From contig NC_134962.1 of the NCBI RefSeq assembly GCF_965638725.1, positions 7,501 to 71,500 on the forward strand: 64,000 bases of DNA. The letters run 5' to 3'. The notes under the pieces are model-generated. The model searched no databases. It was not told where the DNA came from and saw nothing but the letters and a program-made list of their open reading frames with translations. Each line of letters begins with the position of its first letter. Within the stretch, counting starts at the first letter, position 1. Position numbers and translations under genes: made by a program. Shown here one piece after another: positions 13,286-25,800 of this stretch. Source of the stretch: Aptenodytes patagonicus. Taxonomy: Eukaryota > Chordata > Aves > Sphenisciformes > Spheniscidae.

Positions 13286-15414
13286 TGAGTCACCGGTATG
13301 TAGAGCTATAGCTTAACAATTCCAAAGGTCTTGCTCCCATTTAGGAATACCCTCTAGAGTCCAACTACAGCCTGCCATTAAAAGAAAACCCACAACCTTT
13401 AAAACCCCACACAAAGAAGCCTTAACACATTTGAGCTGCAATCTGCTTCACGACCCCTCAACAGCCCCTCCCATGTGGCTCTGCTCATCCCCATACAACA
13501 CTCCTGAAAGAGCTGTCCGCACAACCTGCTGATGGCTGCCGGGTCTGAGAAGACTGTACACCCTTTGCCTCAACAGTCTAGGCATATCAACATATTAGCC
13601 ATAGGCTCTTATCACTATTCCACCTACCCCGGACTCTACACCCCCGGGCAGGGCAGCTCCAAGCCAAACACACACAGGCACAGACCGACACTACACGGAA
13701 CACTACAAACAACGTGCCTCAAAGAGGAGAGAAAACTCTCAGCAAGAAGAATGACACCCAGACAGAAGATGCCATCCCACAAGACCACCAACAGGACTGT
13801 GATGGTAACGTGAGGAGGCTCTGTGGCGACCCCAGAAAAAGAGGAGAACTTGTCATGGCCCGTGACAAGAAGTTACTCTCCAAAGTGAGGAGATATATGC
13901 ACAAGAAGGCTGGTATCAAAACCTAGGAATATGAGGATGCAGGGAAGAAGTCCCAGTCCATGCAAATGGATGACTGGAGAGCAGAGCTGCTCATGCAGCT
14001 GGGAATGCTACTGCAAGGGACAACTGTCTGGAAACTTCCAAGATGCCAGACCGATCCATGCTTTAAGCTTGTAATGCAAGAAAAGCAGCACCCGATTGGC
14101 ACTATGCTGATGAGTACAGGCACTCGAGACCCTAGGGATGGCACCTGAGGCGCCTACCATGCTCCTTGAGCACCAAGAGCACATTGTGACCTGAGGAAGG
14201 CCTAAGGCACAGAAGACAGACCACACAGACTACGCAACAGCAGACACAAGCTGGAACTACCCTGCTGGCACTAGCGTCATGCTGAAGAGTAACCCTCTCC
14301 CTTTACCTACCCAAGGGGGACTGCTCCCGGACAGCCCTTTGCCCTATAGTAACTTTAAATCCCCCTCCTGCAAGTTGCCAACCTTGTCCCCTTGTCCCAC
14401 TCCCCAGTGGCGAACCCCTCAACTTAGCTTTCAGTGGGCCAGGGGTCTGAATCCATCCTTGACAAAAGACACATCAGCTACCTGACATTTTCCTGCAGTT
14501 GCCAGGTTCTTCTTCATCATCTGCAAAGAAAAACACCACACACCAGCAGTAAGCACCATGACAGTAGACACCAACCTCTTCCACAACACCCTCATCCTCA
14601 GAAGCGCTGTGGTGTTCTGCTCACCTGCTCCACACCGATTCCAGTCGCAGGCAGCAGCCACCATTAGTTGTATAGCAACTCAGATAGCAAGAGACATGAA
14701 GATCACCATTGCGCTTGTGAGATATCACCAGTCCCGTGCTCCTCCTCTCTACCTGTCAGCTCACCTCAAACGCTGATCCAATTCCAAAGGCAGCCTGCAC
14801 AGCGCCTGCAAAACCAACAGAGAAAAGCTTCATAGAGTGGCTGCAGGATACTTAGCTCTCAGAGGCCGACGCTGCCGACAACCGCCTCACCTTCTTGGAC
14901 CACTCAGTGTGCTGCCTCAGTCCTCTGATACTACATGCATCACCTGCAAAAAAAAACACAGCAAGCAACACATGCTGAGATATCACCCAAAACAAGAGCC
15001 TGCCTGCACCAATTCCGATCTCCCAGTCCTTTACCTTGGCTGGTTGCCTGCGCCACCTGTGCTGTTTTCAGGCAGCCATGTTGAGGTGCGGGTACCACCT
15101 GTAGAACCCAAAGAACAAGGGATGCTTTAACTTCACCAACACTATGACACCTGAAAAATAACTGCTACTTCAGACCACTAGTCATTGCTCACCATGCCCT
15201 AGTTCGCTCTGGTGCCCACATCCCAGACCGCTTCACATCTTCAAAACAAAACAAAAACACCACAAAACATAAGCTAATCATATAGCAACCAGTCAGATCT
15301 TGCCTCTGAACACCATGGGTCAACCCACCTTCTTACAGCGCTCAGCTCAGCTCTCCTACGCTGCCTTTAGGTGCACGGCTCATCCCACTGCATCTGCAAA
15401 AACAGCATCAAATG
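13286..15414. repeat. 2.1-kb tandem array, unit 5 (recombinant A-beta)
   Basis: Anchor-to-anchor length is 2125 bp (13579 to 15704). The first half is type A, like units 1, 3 and 6, but the second half is type beta, like units 2 and 4. It therefore breaks the A-alpha/B-beta alternation and looks like an unequal-crossover or conversion product. It holds the best-preserved set of minus-strand splice-flanked cassettes. Confidence 0.85.
14307..15098 (-). other. Chain of splice-flanked mini-exon cassettes (unit 5)
   Basis: On the minus strand six short segments, each bounded by an acceptor-like AG and most by a donor-like GT, follow one another: 15035-15098 (64 bp, donor GTAAAG), 14891-14943 (53 bp, acceptor T8GCAG), 14765-14805 (41 bp, donor GTGAGC), 14625-14678 (54 bp, donor GTGAGC), 14482-14520 (39 bp, acceptor TTTCTTTGCAG) and 14307-14367 (61 bp, donor GTAAAG). 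Gaps are 85-114 bp. The first four join in an open frame; the fifth brings a stop. The same edges recur, with losses, in the other units. Whether they are spliced or translated is unknown. They may be relics of a tandem gene family. Confidence 0.35.
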
Positions 15415-17390
15415 AGTCACCTGGATTGCTTAACAATTCTTGTTCCCATTTAGGAATACCCTTTAGAGGTAGTTGGACTTTAAAGTCCAACTACAGACTG
15501 CCCTTAAAAGAAAACCCACAACCTTTAAACCCCACACAAAGAAGCCTTAACACATTTGAGCTGCAATCTGCTTCACTACCCCTCAACAGCCCCTCCCACG
15601 TGGCTCTGCTCATCCCCATACAACACTCCTGAAAGAGCTGTCCGCACAACCTGCTGATGGCTGCCGGGTCTGAGAAGACTGTACACCCTTTGCCTCAACA
15701 GTCTAGGCATATCAACATATTAACCACAGACTCTTATCACTATTCCACCTACCCTGGACTCTACACCCCCGGGCAGGGCAGCTCCAAGCCAAACACACAC
15801 AGGCACAGACCGACAGTACACGGAACACTACAAACAACGTGCCTCAAAGAGGAGAGAAAACTCTCGGCAAGAAGAATGACACCTGGATGGAAGACGTTGT
15901 CAGGCAAGGCCACCTGCGGGACCATGAAGAGGCCCTGTGGCAACCCCAGAAAAAGAGGAGAACTTGTCATGGCCCGTGACAAGAAGTTACTCTCAAAACC
16001 GGGAACATGTTTGCACAAGAAGGCTGGCATCAAGACCTAAGAACACAAGGATGCAGGGAAGAAGTCCCAGTCTGTGAAAGTGGATGGCTGGAGAGCAGAG
16101 CTGCTCACGCAGCCAGGAACAATGCTGCAAAAGAGGACCTTCCCAAAACTTCCAAGACGCGAGATCGATCCACACTTTAAGCTGGTAACAAGAAAAGTGG
16201 CACCCGATGGGCACTATGCCAATGAGTACAGGCACTTGAGACCCTAGGGATGGCGCCCAAGGTGCCTGCCGAGCTCCTTGAGCACCAAGAGCACTTCGAG
16301 ACCCAAGGAAGGTCTAAGAGACAAAAGACAGACCACACAAACTACACAACAGACACAGGCTGGAACTGCCCTGCCCACGCTAGCATCATGCTGAAGACAA
16401 ACCCGCTCCCTTTACCTACCCAAACGGTAGGTTTCCTGGACAGCCCTCTCCCCTATGTTATCATTGAATTGATAACAATTGGCAATTGCCAACCTTGTCC
16501 CCTCCCTCCCCCACTCCGGCATCGCTGCCTCAACTTAGCTTTCAGAAGGCAGGGAGTCTGAATCCATCCTCGACAAGAATAACCACAATCAGCCCACTAG
16601 ATTACTCCTGCAGTTGCCAGGTGCCTCTTCATCATCTGAAAGAAAAACCCCACCCAAAACACCCACATAGAAACCACTCCTACACACACCCACCCACCAG
16701 TGCCATCAGTCAGCATCACATCGGTCAATGCAGACCTTACCTACAACACCCTCCACCTCAGACACGCCGTGGCATTCCGCTCACCTGCTCTGTGCCGATT
16801 ACAGAGTCAGACACTGCAGCTGTTGTCACCTGTGGCACCTAGGATACCAGGAGACAAAATTACCATTGCACTTACAAGAAATCACCAGCCCCATGCTCCC
16901 GCTCTCTCCTACCCAGCTCACCTCAAATGCTCATCCAGTTCCAGACCCTGCAAAACCAATGAGAAACACTTCACTGAGTTGGTGCATAGTAATTTGCTAT
17001 CAGACATCGACCTGGCCCTCAACCTGCTCACCTTCTCGGACTGCTCACGGGCACACAGCGTCACCCCTCCGAGACTGCGTGCGGCACCTGCAGAAACCCA
17101 AGCAAAAAGGCACATGCTGAGATATTGCCCAAAACTGCAGCCTGTGTGCACCGATCCCCATCTCACACTCCTTTACCTTGACAGCTCGCCCACCCGGCCT
17201 CTGACACTTTGGGTTGCCACATAGAGGCTTGTGTACCACCCGTAAGACCCAAACAACAAGGGTTGCTTATAAATTCACCAGCAATTGCGACACCTGAAAA
17301 AATAACCGCTACTTCAGCCCACCGCTCACCTTACCCAAGTTAGCTCCGGTATCCATATCCTAAGTTGCTCCTTGCTTTGCACCTTCAAAG
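15415..17390. repeat. 2.1-kb tandem array, unit 6 (A-alpha, last unit)
   Basis: Type A first half (near-identical to unit 5 around 15500-15800) and type alpha second half, ending shortly after the ctttgcaccttcaaag block at 17376-17390. Beyond this no array sequence is recognisable, so the right edge of the array is at about 17.39 kb. Confidence 0.85.
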
Positions 17391-19290
17391 TGAAAAAAAA
17401 AGTGGAGACCTGGATAGTTTATGCTGTGTCTCTAGTGACTTTGTCGTACCTCCCCTCAGCTGCAGAGGGACTAAAACAGAACAGACCTCATTGACACCCA
17501 AAACCAACTGCAAAATGAGTCTGAGAAAGGCTGATGAACTCTCCTCCCTTTCCCAACCATCCCCCAGTCCCAAAACTTTCAAAACCCCTTCTCTTCTCCT
17601 GAACTGTCAGGGAAGGAATCCCACTCCTTTCTGACAGCTCCTTCCCTGTATTCGCAACCCCTGACCCCCCTGCATCGGCCGCTCCTCAGGAGCTGGTCTT
17701 CTGAGCCACGCCCTACTTCTGCAGGCACCTCCTATCTTCTGTCTTCCTACAGACTCTGGACTCTGCTACAGGCCCACAAGATACATGAAGACCTGATACT
17801 TACAATCTACAAGGGGCCTGCTGCAAACTGCAAAGGCTCTAAAGACAACATGGTACTCTGTGGGCAATCAGAAAAGGTGATGAGCTGTCCCATACCCTGA
17901 AAGACACTACACCTTACATACCGGCCACTTTCTTGAGTAATGCTAAAGCTCCATATGCAGATACACATAAGATGCTCACCTTAAGCCCTACTAGATAGTC
18001 TCACCATCAGTCCTACTAAGACAGATTATACCAGCAACTTACGAAGTATACAGCAAAACTGATAAGAACATAAGGTTCTATCTTCAATAAAGTCAGGAAT
18101 TCCAGAAAAAAAGCAATGTACCTAGAACAAAAAAGAAAAATAATGCATACTATCAAACCATGTTGCTCCTCCCAAACACTCAATACAAAATTACTGACCA
18201 GAAAAAAAAAAACCCAAACTGCATATGAGTATACTTCCCACTATATAACTTGCTTAACCTTAGCTACTACTGAAGCTCCTACCTCAGACACCCGTGCTTC
18301 TTTAAATATCAAAACACATCTACCTAATTACCTTAACCAGCTCAAAAGCTGCAATTGAGCAAAGGAACAGTAGAGCACTAACACCAGAGAAGCCCAAGAG
18401 CAGAATGAGCTCCATGACCAGAGGCTGTGGCTCATATACCCCACGATCCACCCACCACCCTTCCCACAACCCCCTGGGAAAGGGGAGGGACCAACCACCT
18501 GAAGGCATAAAGGCGGCCAGACGAGCAGCAGCTCCTCTCATCTGCCTTAAGTTTACAGCGTGCAAAGCGCAGACCAGAGAAGGTAACCCTTACTGGAAAC
18601 AATGACACCTGCTGTCTTACTACAATGACATCTATTGCATCAGCGACGTGACCAGGTAGGGAATTAAACTTAATTTTTCTGGGGTGTAGATAGAAAAAGA
18701 TAGATGTCATACTAAACTATGTAGGAAGCTAGCTCATTAAATGCAATAACAATATTATTATCAAAAATTACATGCTTTAGGTTCCTATAAAAAAAACAAA
18801 ATGCTATGGGGTTACGCTTCATTTCTAGCAAGACCGCGTGCGCTACCTAACTTCTACCAGAACTACGTTCTGGATACGACTGAATGACAAAGCAGAATTA
18901 AATCCCGTAAGAATGCCTTCTTAAAAATATCTCTGGTTGCCAAGTAAACTATTTACTGTAAATGACCGGCGATTCAGAGTCACCTCGACAGCCTCTCCGA
19001 CTGACTCCCTTAACAGAACTAGATGAGTCCCAAAGGACAGAAAGCAGAAAAACCCCATGGAAATACAAGAAATGTATCAGAAGCTGTACGAAGCAGCCTA
19101 ATTAACACCTAAGTAGCTAGAACAAAAGTGAATTGCAAAACACAACAAAAAACACCTCAGGAGCTGGGTCGATAAAAATAGATGAAGGCTATCGCCTTCT
19201 CTGAAAAACTCAAGAGAAGATCTGAGCTGACAATAAACATCTTTGGGTACCAGATACCACATAGAAACATACTATAAGACAGAAAACAGA
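17391..19290. other. No gene seen; unique-looking interval
   Basis: Moderately AT-rich sequence between the 2.1-kb array and the purine arrays. Only short open frames occur (up to 92 codons on the minus strand at 18432-18710), with no recognisable domain. No RNA gene or mobile element was recognised. Confidence 0.5.
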
Positions 19291-19299
19291 CTGCTGTGG

Positions 19300-22260
19300 A
19301 GCACAAAGGTGGCTTTGGCAAAGGTTCTGACAGAACAAGAGGCATCATCGCAGGGATTACAGAGGTCCCGGAGGGGCTGGAGAGACCAAAGGAGTGTCAG
19401 GGATGCAATGAGCTCAAAAGACAATGGAACAAAGTACGGATGTCCTCAGGGGACCAAACGGAGGTGCACCAAACAGGTGAGAGGACAGAAAGAGCGACTG
19501 GGGTAACAGATGTGGACTCAGGAAGGGTTTTGATGGGAAAAGAGGGGTGCAAAGTGCCCTCCAGAGCTAGAACGGGGCTCCGGGGCGTAGGGGATGTCTC
19601 ACAAGAGCTCGGCAACAGGGAGTGGAGGAGTCCCAAGGGGGCCCAAGAGACCAGAGAAGCCTCACAGCTAACAATGAGGAATTCTGAAGGGAGTTCAACA
19701 AAGTACAGATGTCGTCAGGGGGCTGGGGGCTGAATGAAGGCATCCTAAATGGCAAAGAGTAAGACAAGAGCGCTCTGAAGTGGAAAAAAAAACCCAACAA
19801 AACCAAGAAAACAAAGGGAGCTAAAGTGCTACAAGAGTGCTGTCGAGTACAAGAAAGGACTCAGAAGACATGGTTAGAGAGAGTAGAGGAATTAGGCAGG
19901 GGCAGGACAAGAAAAGAAGGCTCAGAGACACAGCGAGTGCCTTGGAGTCTCGGGAGGGCATCTAGGCAAACTACAGACACCCTCGATGGCAGAGAGGAAG
20001 ATAAAGGAGTGCTGCGTAGCAAAGAAAGATGGGAGGCTCTCATGGAACAAGAGAGATGGAAAGGGAGATGAAGTGCTACAAGGTGCTGTGGAGAACGAGG
20101 AAGGTCTCAGGAGGCGTCGTGACTGTGAGGAGAGGGGTGCTGACGGACAAAGAAGGCTTGGGGATGACACGGAGGAACTCGGGGGATCATCTGAGCGGAG
20201 TACAGATGGTCTCGGGTGGGCGGAGACTGAACACAGGAATCCTAGATAGCGCAGAGGAACAAATGAGTGCTCTACGGCTCAAAGCTGGCCTCACCTAAAG
20301 TGCTACAAGATGGATGTGGAGCACAAGGAAGGTCTCGGGAGGCACTGTGACTGGGAGAAAGTGTCCCAAGGGAGCCAGAGAGACAGAAAAAGGACTGGGG
20401 ACACGACGATTAAATCCAGAGGGGATCTGAACCGAGAAAACGTGTCATCAGAGGGCCGGGGAACAAACAGAGGCACGGCTAGAGGGAAGAGAGGACCGAA
20501 TAAATGGGCTGAGTCACAGATATAGACTCAAAAAGTCTTCTGAAGGAACGAGAGGGGTGCAAGGTCCGCTACAAAGCTGGAAGTGTGCTAAGGGTAACAT
20601 CAAAGGCATCGCAACACCATTAGAGGCAACCTGAATGGGCCGAAGACACCAAAAAAGGCTCAGGGACACAAGGAGGAAGTCTGGAGGGGATCTGAACAGA
20701 GTACAGATGTCCTCAGGAGGCTGGGGACCAAATGGAGGCACCCTAGATGGCAGACAGGACAATAAGAGCGCTCTGAGGCACAAACCAACCTGAGGACAGG
20801 GTTCGGAGGTAACGAGAGAAGGTCAAAGTCCGCTACAGAGCTAAAACAGGGCTGCGGGACACAAAGAAGGTCTCGGAAGGCATGGTGACTGGGAGCAGAG
20901 GGGTCACGAAAGGCTCAGAGGGATAAGAGAGAGAAAGGGAAGTAAAGTGCTACCAAAATGCTGTGGAGCACAAGGAAGGTCTCAGGCGGCATCCCAGATC
21001 GCACGGAGCAGAAAAAGAATGCTCTTTTTTGGGAACGGAGATCTTAGGAGAGGTGCGATTGCAACAAAATAAGTCCAAAGGGGGCTTACAGAGCTAAAAG
21101 TGTGCTGTGGGGAACACCCGAGACCTCAGGAGGCATTGTGACAGTAGCAGAGGGGTTCTGAGAGAGACAGAGAAAAGAAGGCTTGAGGACACGATGAAGA
21201 AAGTCTAGAGGGGATTTGAACAGACTACAGATGTCCTCAAGGGACCTGGGACTGAAGGTATCCTAGCTAGCATAGAGGACAACACGAGTGTTCTGGAGAT
21301 GAAAGATGGCATTAGGAAAGGTTCTCAGGGAGTGAGAAGGCTGCAAAGTGTGCAACAGAGCCAAAAGAGGGCTGTGGGGCAGGAGGATGGCCTCGGTAGG
21401 CACGATGATGGGAGAAGAAGGGTGCTAAGAGTGAAAGAGACAGAAGGCGGCTCTGGGACACAATGTAAAACTCAAGAAGGTGTGCCCCCAATGACGTACA
21501 GATGCCCTCAGGGGATGAGCGACCGAATGGAGACATCCTAGATGGCAGTGAGTAAGGCAAGAGAGCTCTGGGGCACAGAGAAAGCCTGAGGAAGGGTTCT
21601 GTCTGAATAAGAGAGATGCAAAGAGGGCTACAGAGCTCAAAGGGTGCCGTGGGGCATGAGGACAGTCTCGGGAGGCGTCGTGACAGGAAGCTGTCACGTG
21701 AGAGCGCTCTGGGCGGGGGTAATGTGGCCATAGAGACAAACAAAGGATTGCTGCTGCAATGAGGTATTCGGGAGGGGATTTGAACAGAGTACAGATGGCC
21801 TCAGGGGACCGGATGAGGCATCCGACATGGCGGAAGGAAGGTAAGAGTGCTCTGGGGCAAAATGAAAGCCTGAGGGAGAGTTGTCTCTGAATAAGAAAGA
21901 CACAAATCCTGCTGCAGAACTAAAGGATGGCCCTGGAACACAAGGACGCTCGCAGGAAGCATCGTGACAGAAATAGAGGGGTGCTGAGGGGGCGGCGGGA
22001 GAGATAGAAGGCGGCTCGAGGGCACAAAGGTACTCGGGGGGGGGGGGTGGTATTTGAACAGAGTACAGATGTTGCGAAGGAGACGCTGACCCATTGGAGG
22101 CGAGCGAGATGGAGGCGAGGACAAAAAGACCGCTCTGACGAAGAGGAGTGACCCGAGGAGATGTTCTGACAAACCGAGAGGGGTACAAATTAAGCTCCAG
22201 AGATAAAAGCGTGCCGAGGAGACCCTCTAAAGCCTCAGGATGAACCGAGAGAAGAGGGGA
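19300..22260. repeat. Purine-rich tandem array, ~270-bp period
   Basis: A G/A-rich block in which a phrase of the type aacagagtacagatgtcctcagg recurs. It starts at about 19436, 19705, 20202, 20703, 21227, 21498, 21791 and 22065. Spacings are 269, 497, 501, 524, 271, 293 and 274 bp, i.e. a basic period near 270 bp with longer steps near twice that. Each phrase is followed by a conserved gatggcag...gagcgctctgggg segment. Long open frames on the minus strand (e.g. 194 codons at 21694-22278) follow from the pyrimidine-rich complement and are not evidence of genes. Confidence 0.8.
22036..22047 (+). repeat. Poly-G run (12 G)
   Basis: An uninterrupted G12 tract inside the ~270-bp array, followed by TGG. 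It may be length-unstable or an assembly-sensitive site. Confidence 0.9.
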
Positions 22261-24720
22261 AAAAAAAAAAAAACCCAAACCACAAAGAAAATTTAAAAAG
22301 CGACACAGTATGTGACAAACAAGAAAGAATTAAAAAATAGGGATGGGCAGCTGGATAAAAGTAGACGTAGAAAGAAAATTTAAAAAGCAAAAGGACACAA
22401 GGCAGAGGAGAAAAAAATTAAAAAATATGGACAGAAAACTAGACAAAAGTAGACATAGAAAAAATTGGAAAACAAAGGCATTAAAGGAGGAAAAAATTAA
22501 AATATACGAACAACAAACTAAATAAACGGAGACATAGAAAGAAAATTGAAAAATTGAGAGAGTACCCAACAGACAAGAAAGAATTAAAAAACAGGGATGG
22601 GAACTAGATAAAAGCAGACGTAGGAAAAAAAAATTAAAAACCGACAAGATTAAGGAAATAAAGGAAAAAATTAAAAAATAGGGACAATGAACTAAAACAG
22701 AGACATATAAAGTAAATTTAAAACCCAACAGGGTACACGACGGACAAGAAAAAATTAAAAAACAGGGAGCTTGATAAAAGTAGACATAGAAAAAAAATTT
22801 AAAAGTGACGGCACTAAGGAAAGACAAGAAATGATTAAAAATAAAGGCAGTGAATGAGATAAAAAGTAGACGAAGAAAGGGCATTTAAAAAAAGGATTAA
22901 GAAAATAAAGGAAAAAGCCTGAAAACTAAGGACGACAAACTAAAATGCAGACATAGAAAGAAAAATTTAACAAGCAAAGGTGTAAAGGACAGACAAGAAT
23001 AAAATTAAAATACAGACAGTGAACTGGATAAAAGAAGACGTAGAAAATATCAAAAGCAACGGGTATTAGGGAAATAAAGGAAAAAATTAAAAAATAAGGA
23101 CAGCGACCTAAAACATAGAAAGTAAATCTTAAAAGTGGTGGGGATTAAAAGAGGAAACGATTAAAAGATAGACAGAAAACTAAAAAATTGGCGTTAAAAT
23201 ATTTTAAAAGCCAAGGGATTCAGAGATGAAGAGATTAAAAAATAGGGACAGCAAACTAGAATGGAGATGTAGAAAGAAAATTTTTTAAAAGGCGGCACTA
23301 AGGAAGGACAAGAAATAATTCAAAACTAGAGACATCAAAGGGGATAAAAGTAGACATAGAACGTTTTAAAAGCAACAAGGACTAGGAGAAGTAAAGAAAA
23401 AAAATTAAGAATAGCGACAACAAACTAAATAAATGGAGACATACAAAGTAAATTTTTAAAGCGACGGGGTACACGACAGGCAGGAAACAAATCAAAGATA
23501 GGGGTAGGGAGCTTGACAAAAGTAGTCGTAGAAGGAAAATATAAAAAGGGATGAGGTACGGGACAGACGGGAAAGAACTAAAAATAGAGACAGCAAACTA
23601 GATGAAAGTAGACATAGAAGCAACATTTTAAAAGCCAAGGGATTAAGAGAGGAAACAATTAAACAATTTCAGTAGCAAATGAAAACACAGCCATAGAAAG
23701 AAAATTTTAAAAGTGAGGGCGCTAAGGCAAGACAAGAAATAGTGAAGAAATAAAAACAGCAAACGGGAGAAAGGGAGGGAGGGGGAGAGAGAGATTAAGG
23801 AAGTAAGGAAAAAATTTAAAGATAGCGACAGCGAACTAAAACGGACACGTAGAAAGAAAATCTAAAAAGCGACGGCGCTAAGGAAAGAAGAGAAATAATT
23901 AAAAGAAAAGAGAGAGAATTAAAGACAGCCAGCGGGGTAAAGGTAAAAAATATAAAAAATCAACGGGGATTAGGGAAATAAATGGAAAAAAATGAAAATA
24001 GGGACAGCGAACTAAAACAGAGATGTAGAAATAAAATTCAAAAAGCGAGGGCGCTAAAGAAAGACAAAAGATAATTAAAAAACAAAGACAGTGAATAGAA
24101 TAAAAGTAGACAGAACATTTTAGAAGCAAATAGGATTAAGGAATTAAGGAAAAAATTAAAAAGTAGCGATGGCAAACTAAAACAGAGTCATAGAAAGAAA
24201 ATTTAAAAAGCGACAGTGCTAAGGAAAGACAAGAAATAATTTTAAGAAAACAGCAAAGGGAAAAAAAGTAGGCATAGAAAGAACATTTAAAAAGCAATAG
24301 GCATTAGGGAAATAAAGGAAAAAATATGAAATAGGGACAGCAAACTAAAACGGAGACATAGAAAATTTTAAAAGGACTGCACTAAGGAAAGACAATAAAT
24401 AATTAAAAATTAAAGACATTGAACGGAATAAAAGCAGATGGAAAATTTTAAAAGTAACGGGGTTTAGGGAAATAAGGAAAAAAATTAAAAAGTAGTGACG
24501 GTGAACTAAAACGGAGACGTAGAAAGAAAATTTAAAAAGCGAAGGGATTAAGAACAGAGAGGAAAAACATAAAATACAGGGCCAGCAAACTAAATAAATG
24601 AGGACACGGAAACAGAACTTAAAAAGTGATGAAGTAGAGGACAGGCAGGAAGAAACAACACAGAGAGGGAACTGGATAAATGGAGACACAGGGAGAAAAT
24701 TGAGAAAGCAACGGGGTACT
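22261..24720. repeat. A-rich minisatellite, ~80/165-bp period
   Basis: Repeats of a phrase like ctaaaacggagacatagaaag, followed by an aaaatttaaaaagcgac segment and aaattaaaaaatagggacag. Clear landmarks (ctaaaac) lie at about 24013, 24177, 24345 and 24504, spaced 159-168 bp, with a half-period near 80 bp. It shares its building blocks (tagaaagaaaatt, aattaaaaaatagggacag) with the minisatellites at 25.8-26.7, 34.6-35.1, 36.4-39.3 and 42.2-45.0 kb, so all belong to one diverging family. Confidence 0.8.
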
Positions 24721-25114
24721 GGTCACAAGGGTAAGAAGTGAAATATCAGTAGAGGGAGCCGGATGGACAGCCACAGTGAAGGGACACGGGAAGAGTGACG
24801 GGGTGCAGAGCAGAGGGAGTCACTGAAAGCAGAGACAGGCGGCTGGGTAGAGGGAGACCTGGAAATGCAATTTTCACAAGCAATGGGGAAGAAGGCAGTG
24901 TGGGAAGAATGAAATGATAGCGGGTGGGGAGCCAGAAAGGGAGAGGCATAGAAAGGAAACTTAGAAGGCGACGGTGTACAATGCAGTGCTAGCAGAAGAG
25001 CAAAAAGCTTCGGGGAGCCGGACAGCCCAAAAGGGAGACGGAGGCAGGGACAGGCAAGACGGCAGGCAGAGATCCAGAGAAGCATGACAGGGATGGGCCG
25101 GGACATGACACACG
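24721..25114. repeat. Degenerate end of the A-rich minisatellite
   Basis: Purine-rich sequence with decaying repeat phrases (ggagccggatgg, gcagagcagagggag), grading from the A-rich array into the module copy at 25.1 kb. No gene is visible. Confidence 0.5.
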
Positions 25115-25480
25115 CAAGGGGACACGTGACTCACCACAGCTCCTGGTGCTGGCAGGAGACCTACATGGCCCTGAGGCTTCTCTCTCTGCCTCTGCCCCTT
25201 CCTCCTCTGCAGTGCCGGCTGCCTGACCCTTGCCCACCCAGGAGGAGGCGGCGGGTCCCTCGACGCTCCTCTCCCACGAGGCTTCCCGGCTGTACGGTGG
25301 CTCACACGTGCGGCCAATGGAGGCACTGAGCTCCCGGCACCATGTGCTGGAGGTGTGCTCCGTTGAGGACGGCTGGGAGGGATCCTTCCTCGCTGTGGGA
25401 ACCGGCCGTTCCTTGCTGGAGGCAGCTGCCTGTGGAAGCCCCTCGGTTTCACTCCTCAGCCAGCTCCTCAGATAGAGCCC
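25115..25480 (-). repeat. Module copy 0, degenerate exon-like region
   Basis: Starts with a minus-strand donor-like GTGAGT (actcac at 25129-25134) preceded by an agctgtg exon end, matching the exon-X edge of the copies at 39.3 and 45.1 kb. Most of exon X and the stalk region are rearranged or lost. It is GC-rich and contains no recognisable gene. Confidence 0.4.
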
Positions 25481-25489
25481 CTTGACACA

Positions 25490-25800
25490 GCAGGGCCAGC
25501 CCCATCCTCAGCCTCTCGGGCTGCACCTGGGGCTGCCCTGGCCCATCCCCACCTGCAGCCTTTTTAAACCCTTGGTCCAGCCCCATCCTCCCTTCACGGG
25601 TCCCACCTGGGCTGCCCCAGCCCACAGCTGGAGCCCATTGGGAACAGGGGGCCATCACCCCAGCCCCATGGCACATCACCCCCTCCCCTGCACCCGTCCA
25701 CAGGAACGAGCTCTGCACCCAGGGGCTGCAAATACATCCAGGGGTGGCAGAAAAGTTTATTCATTAATGCACATAAGAAATCCTGGCTGTGAATTAGCTA
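25490..25800 (-). repeat. Module 3' region, copy A, with AATAAA on minus strand
   Basis: Shares cagccccagccca...ggggccatcac phrases with 36060-36440 and 41830-42170. On the minus strand it holds AATAAA (tttatt at 25756-25761). Position and conservation suggest the polyadenylation end of a minus-strand unit. No transcript evidence is available here. Confidence 0.45.
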
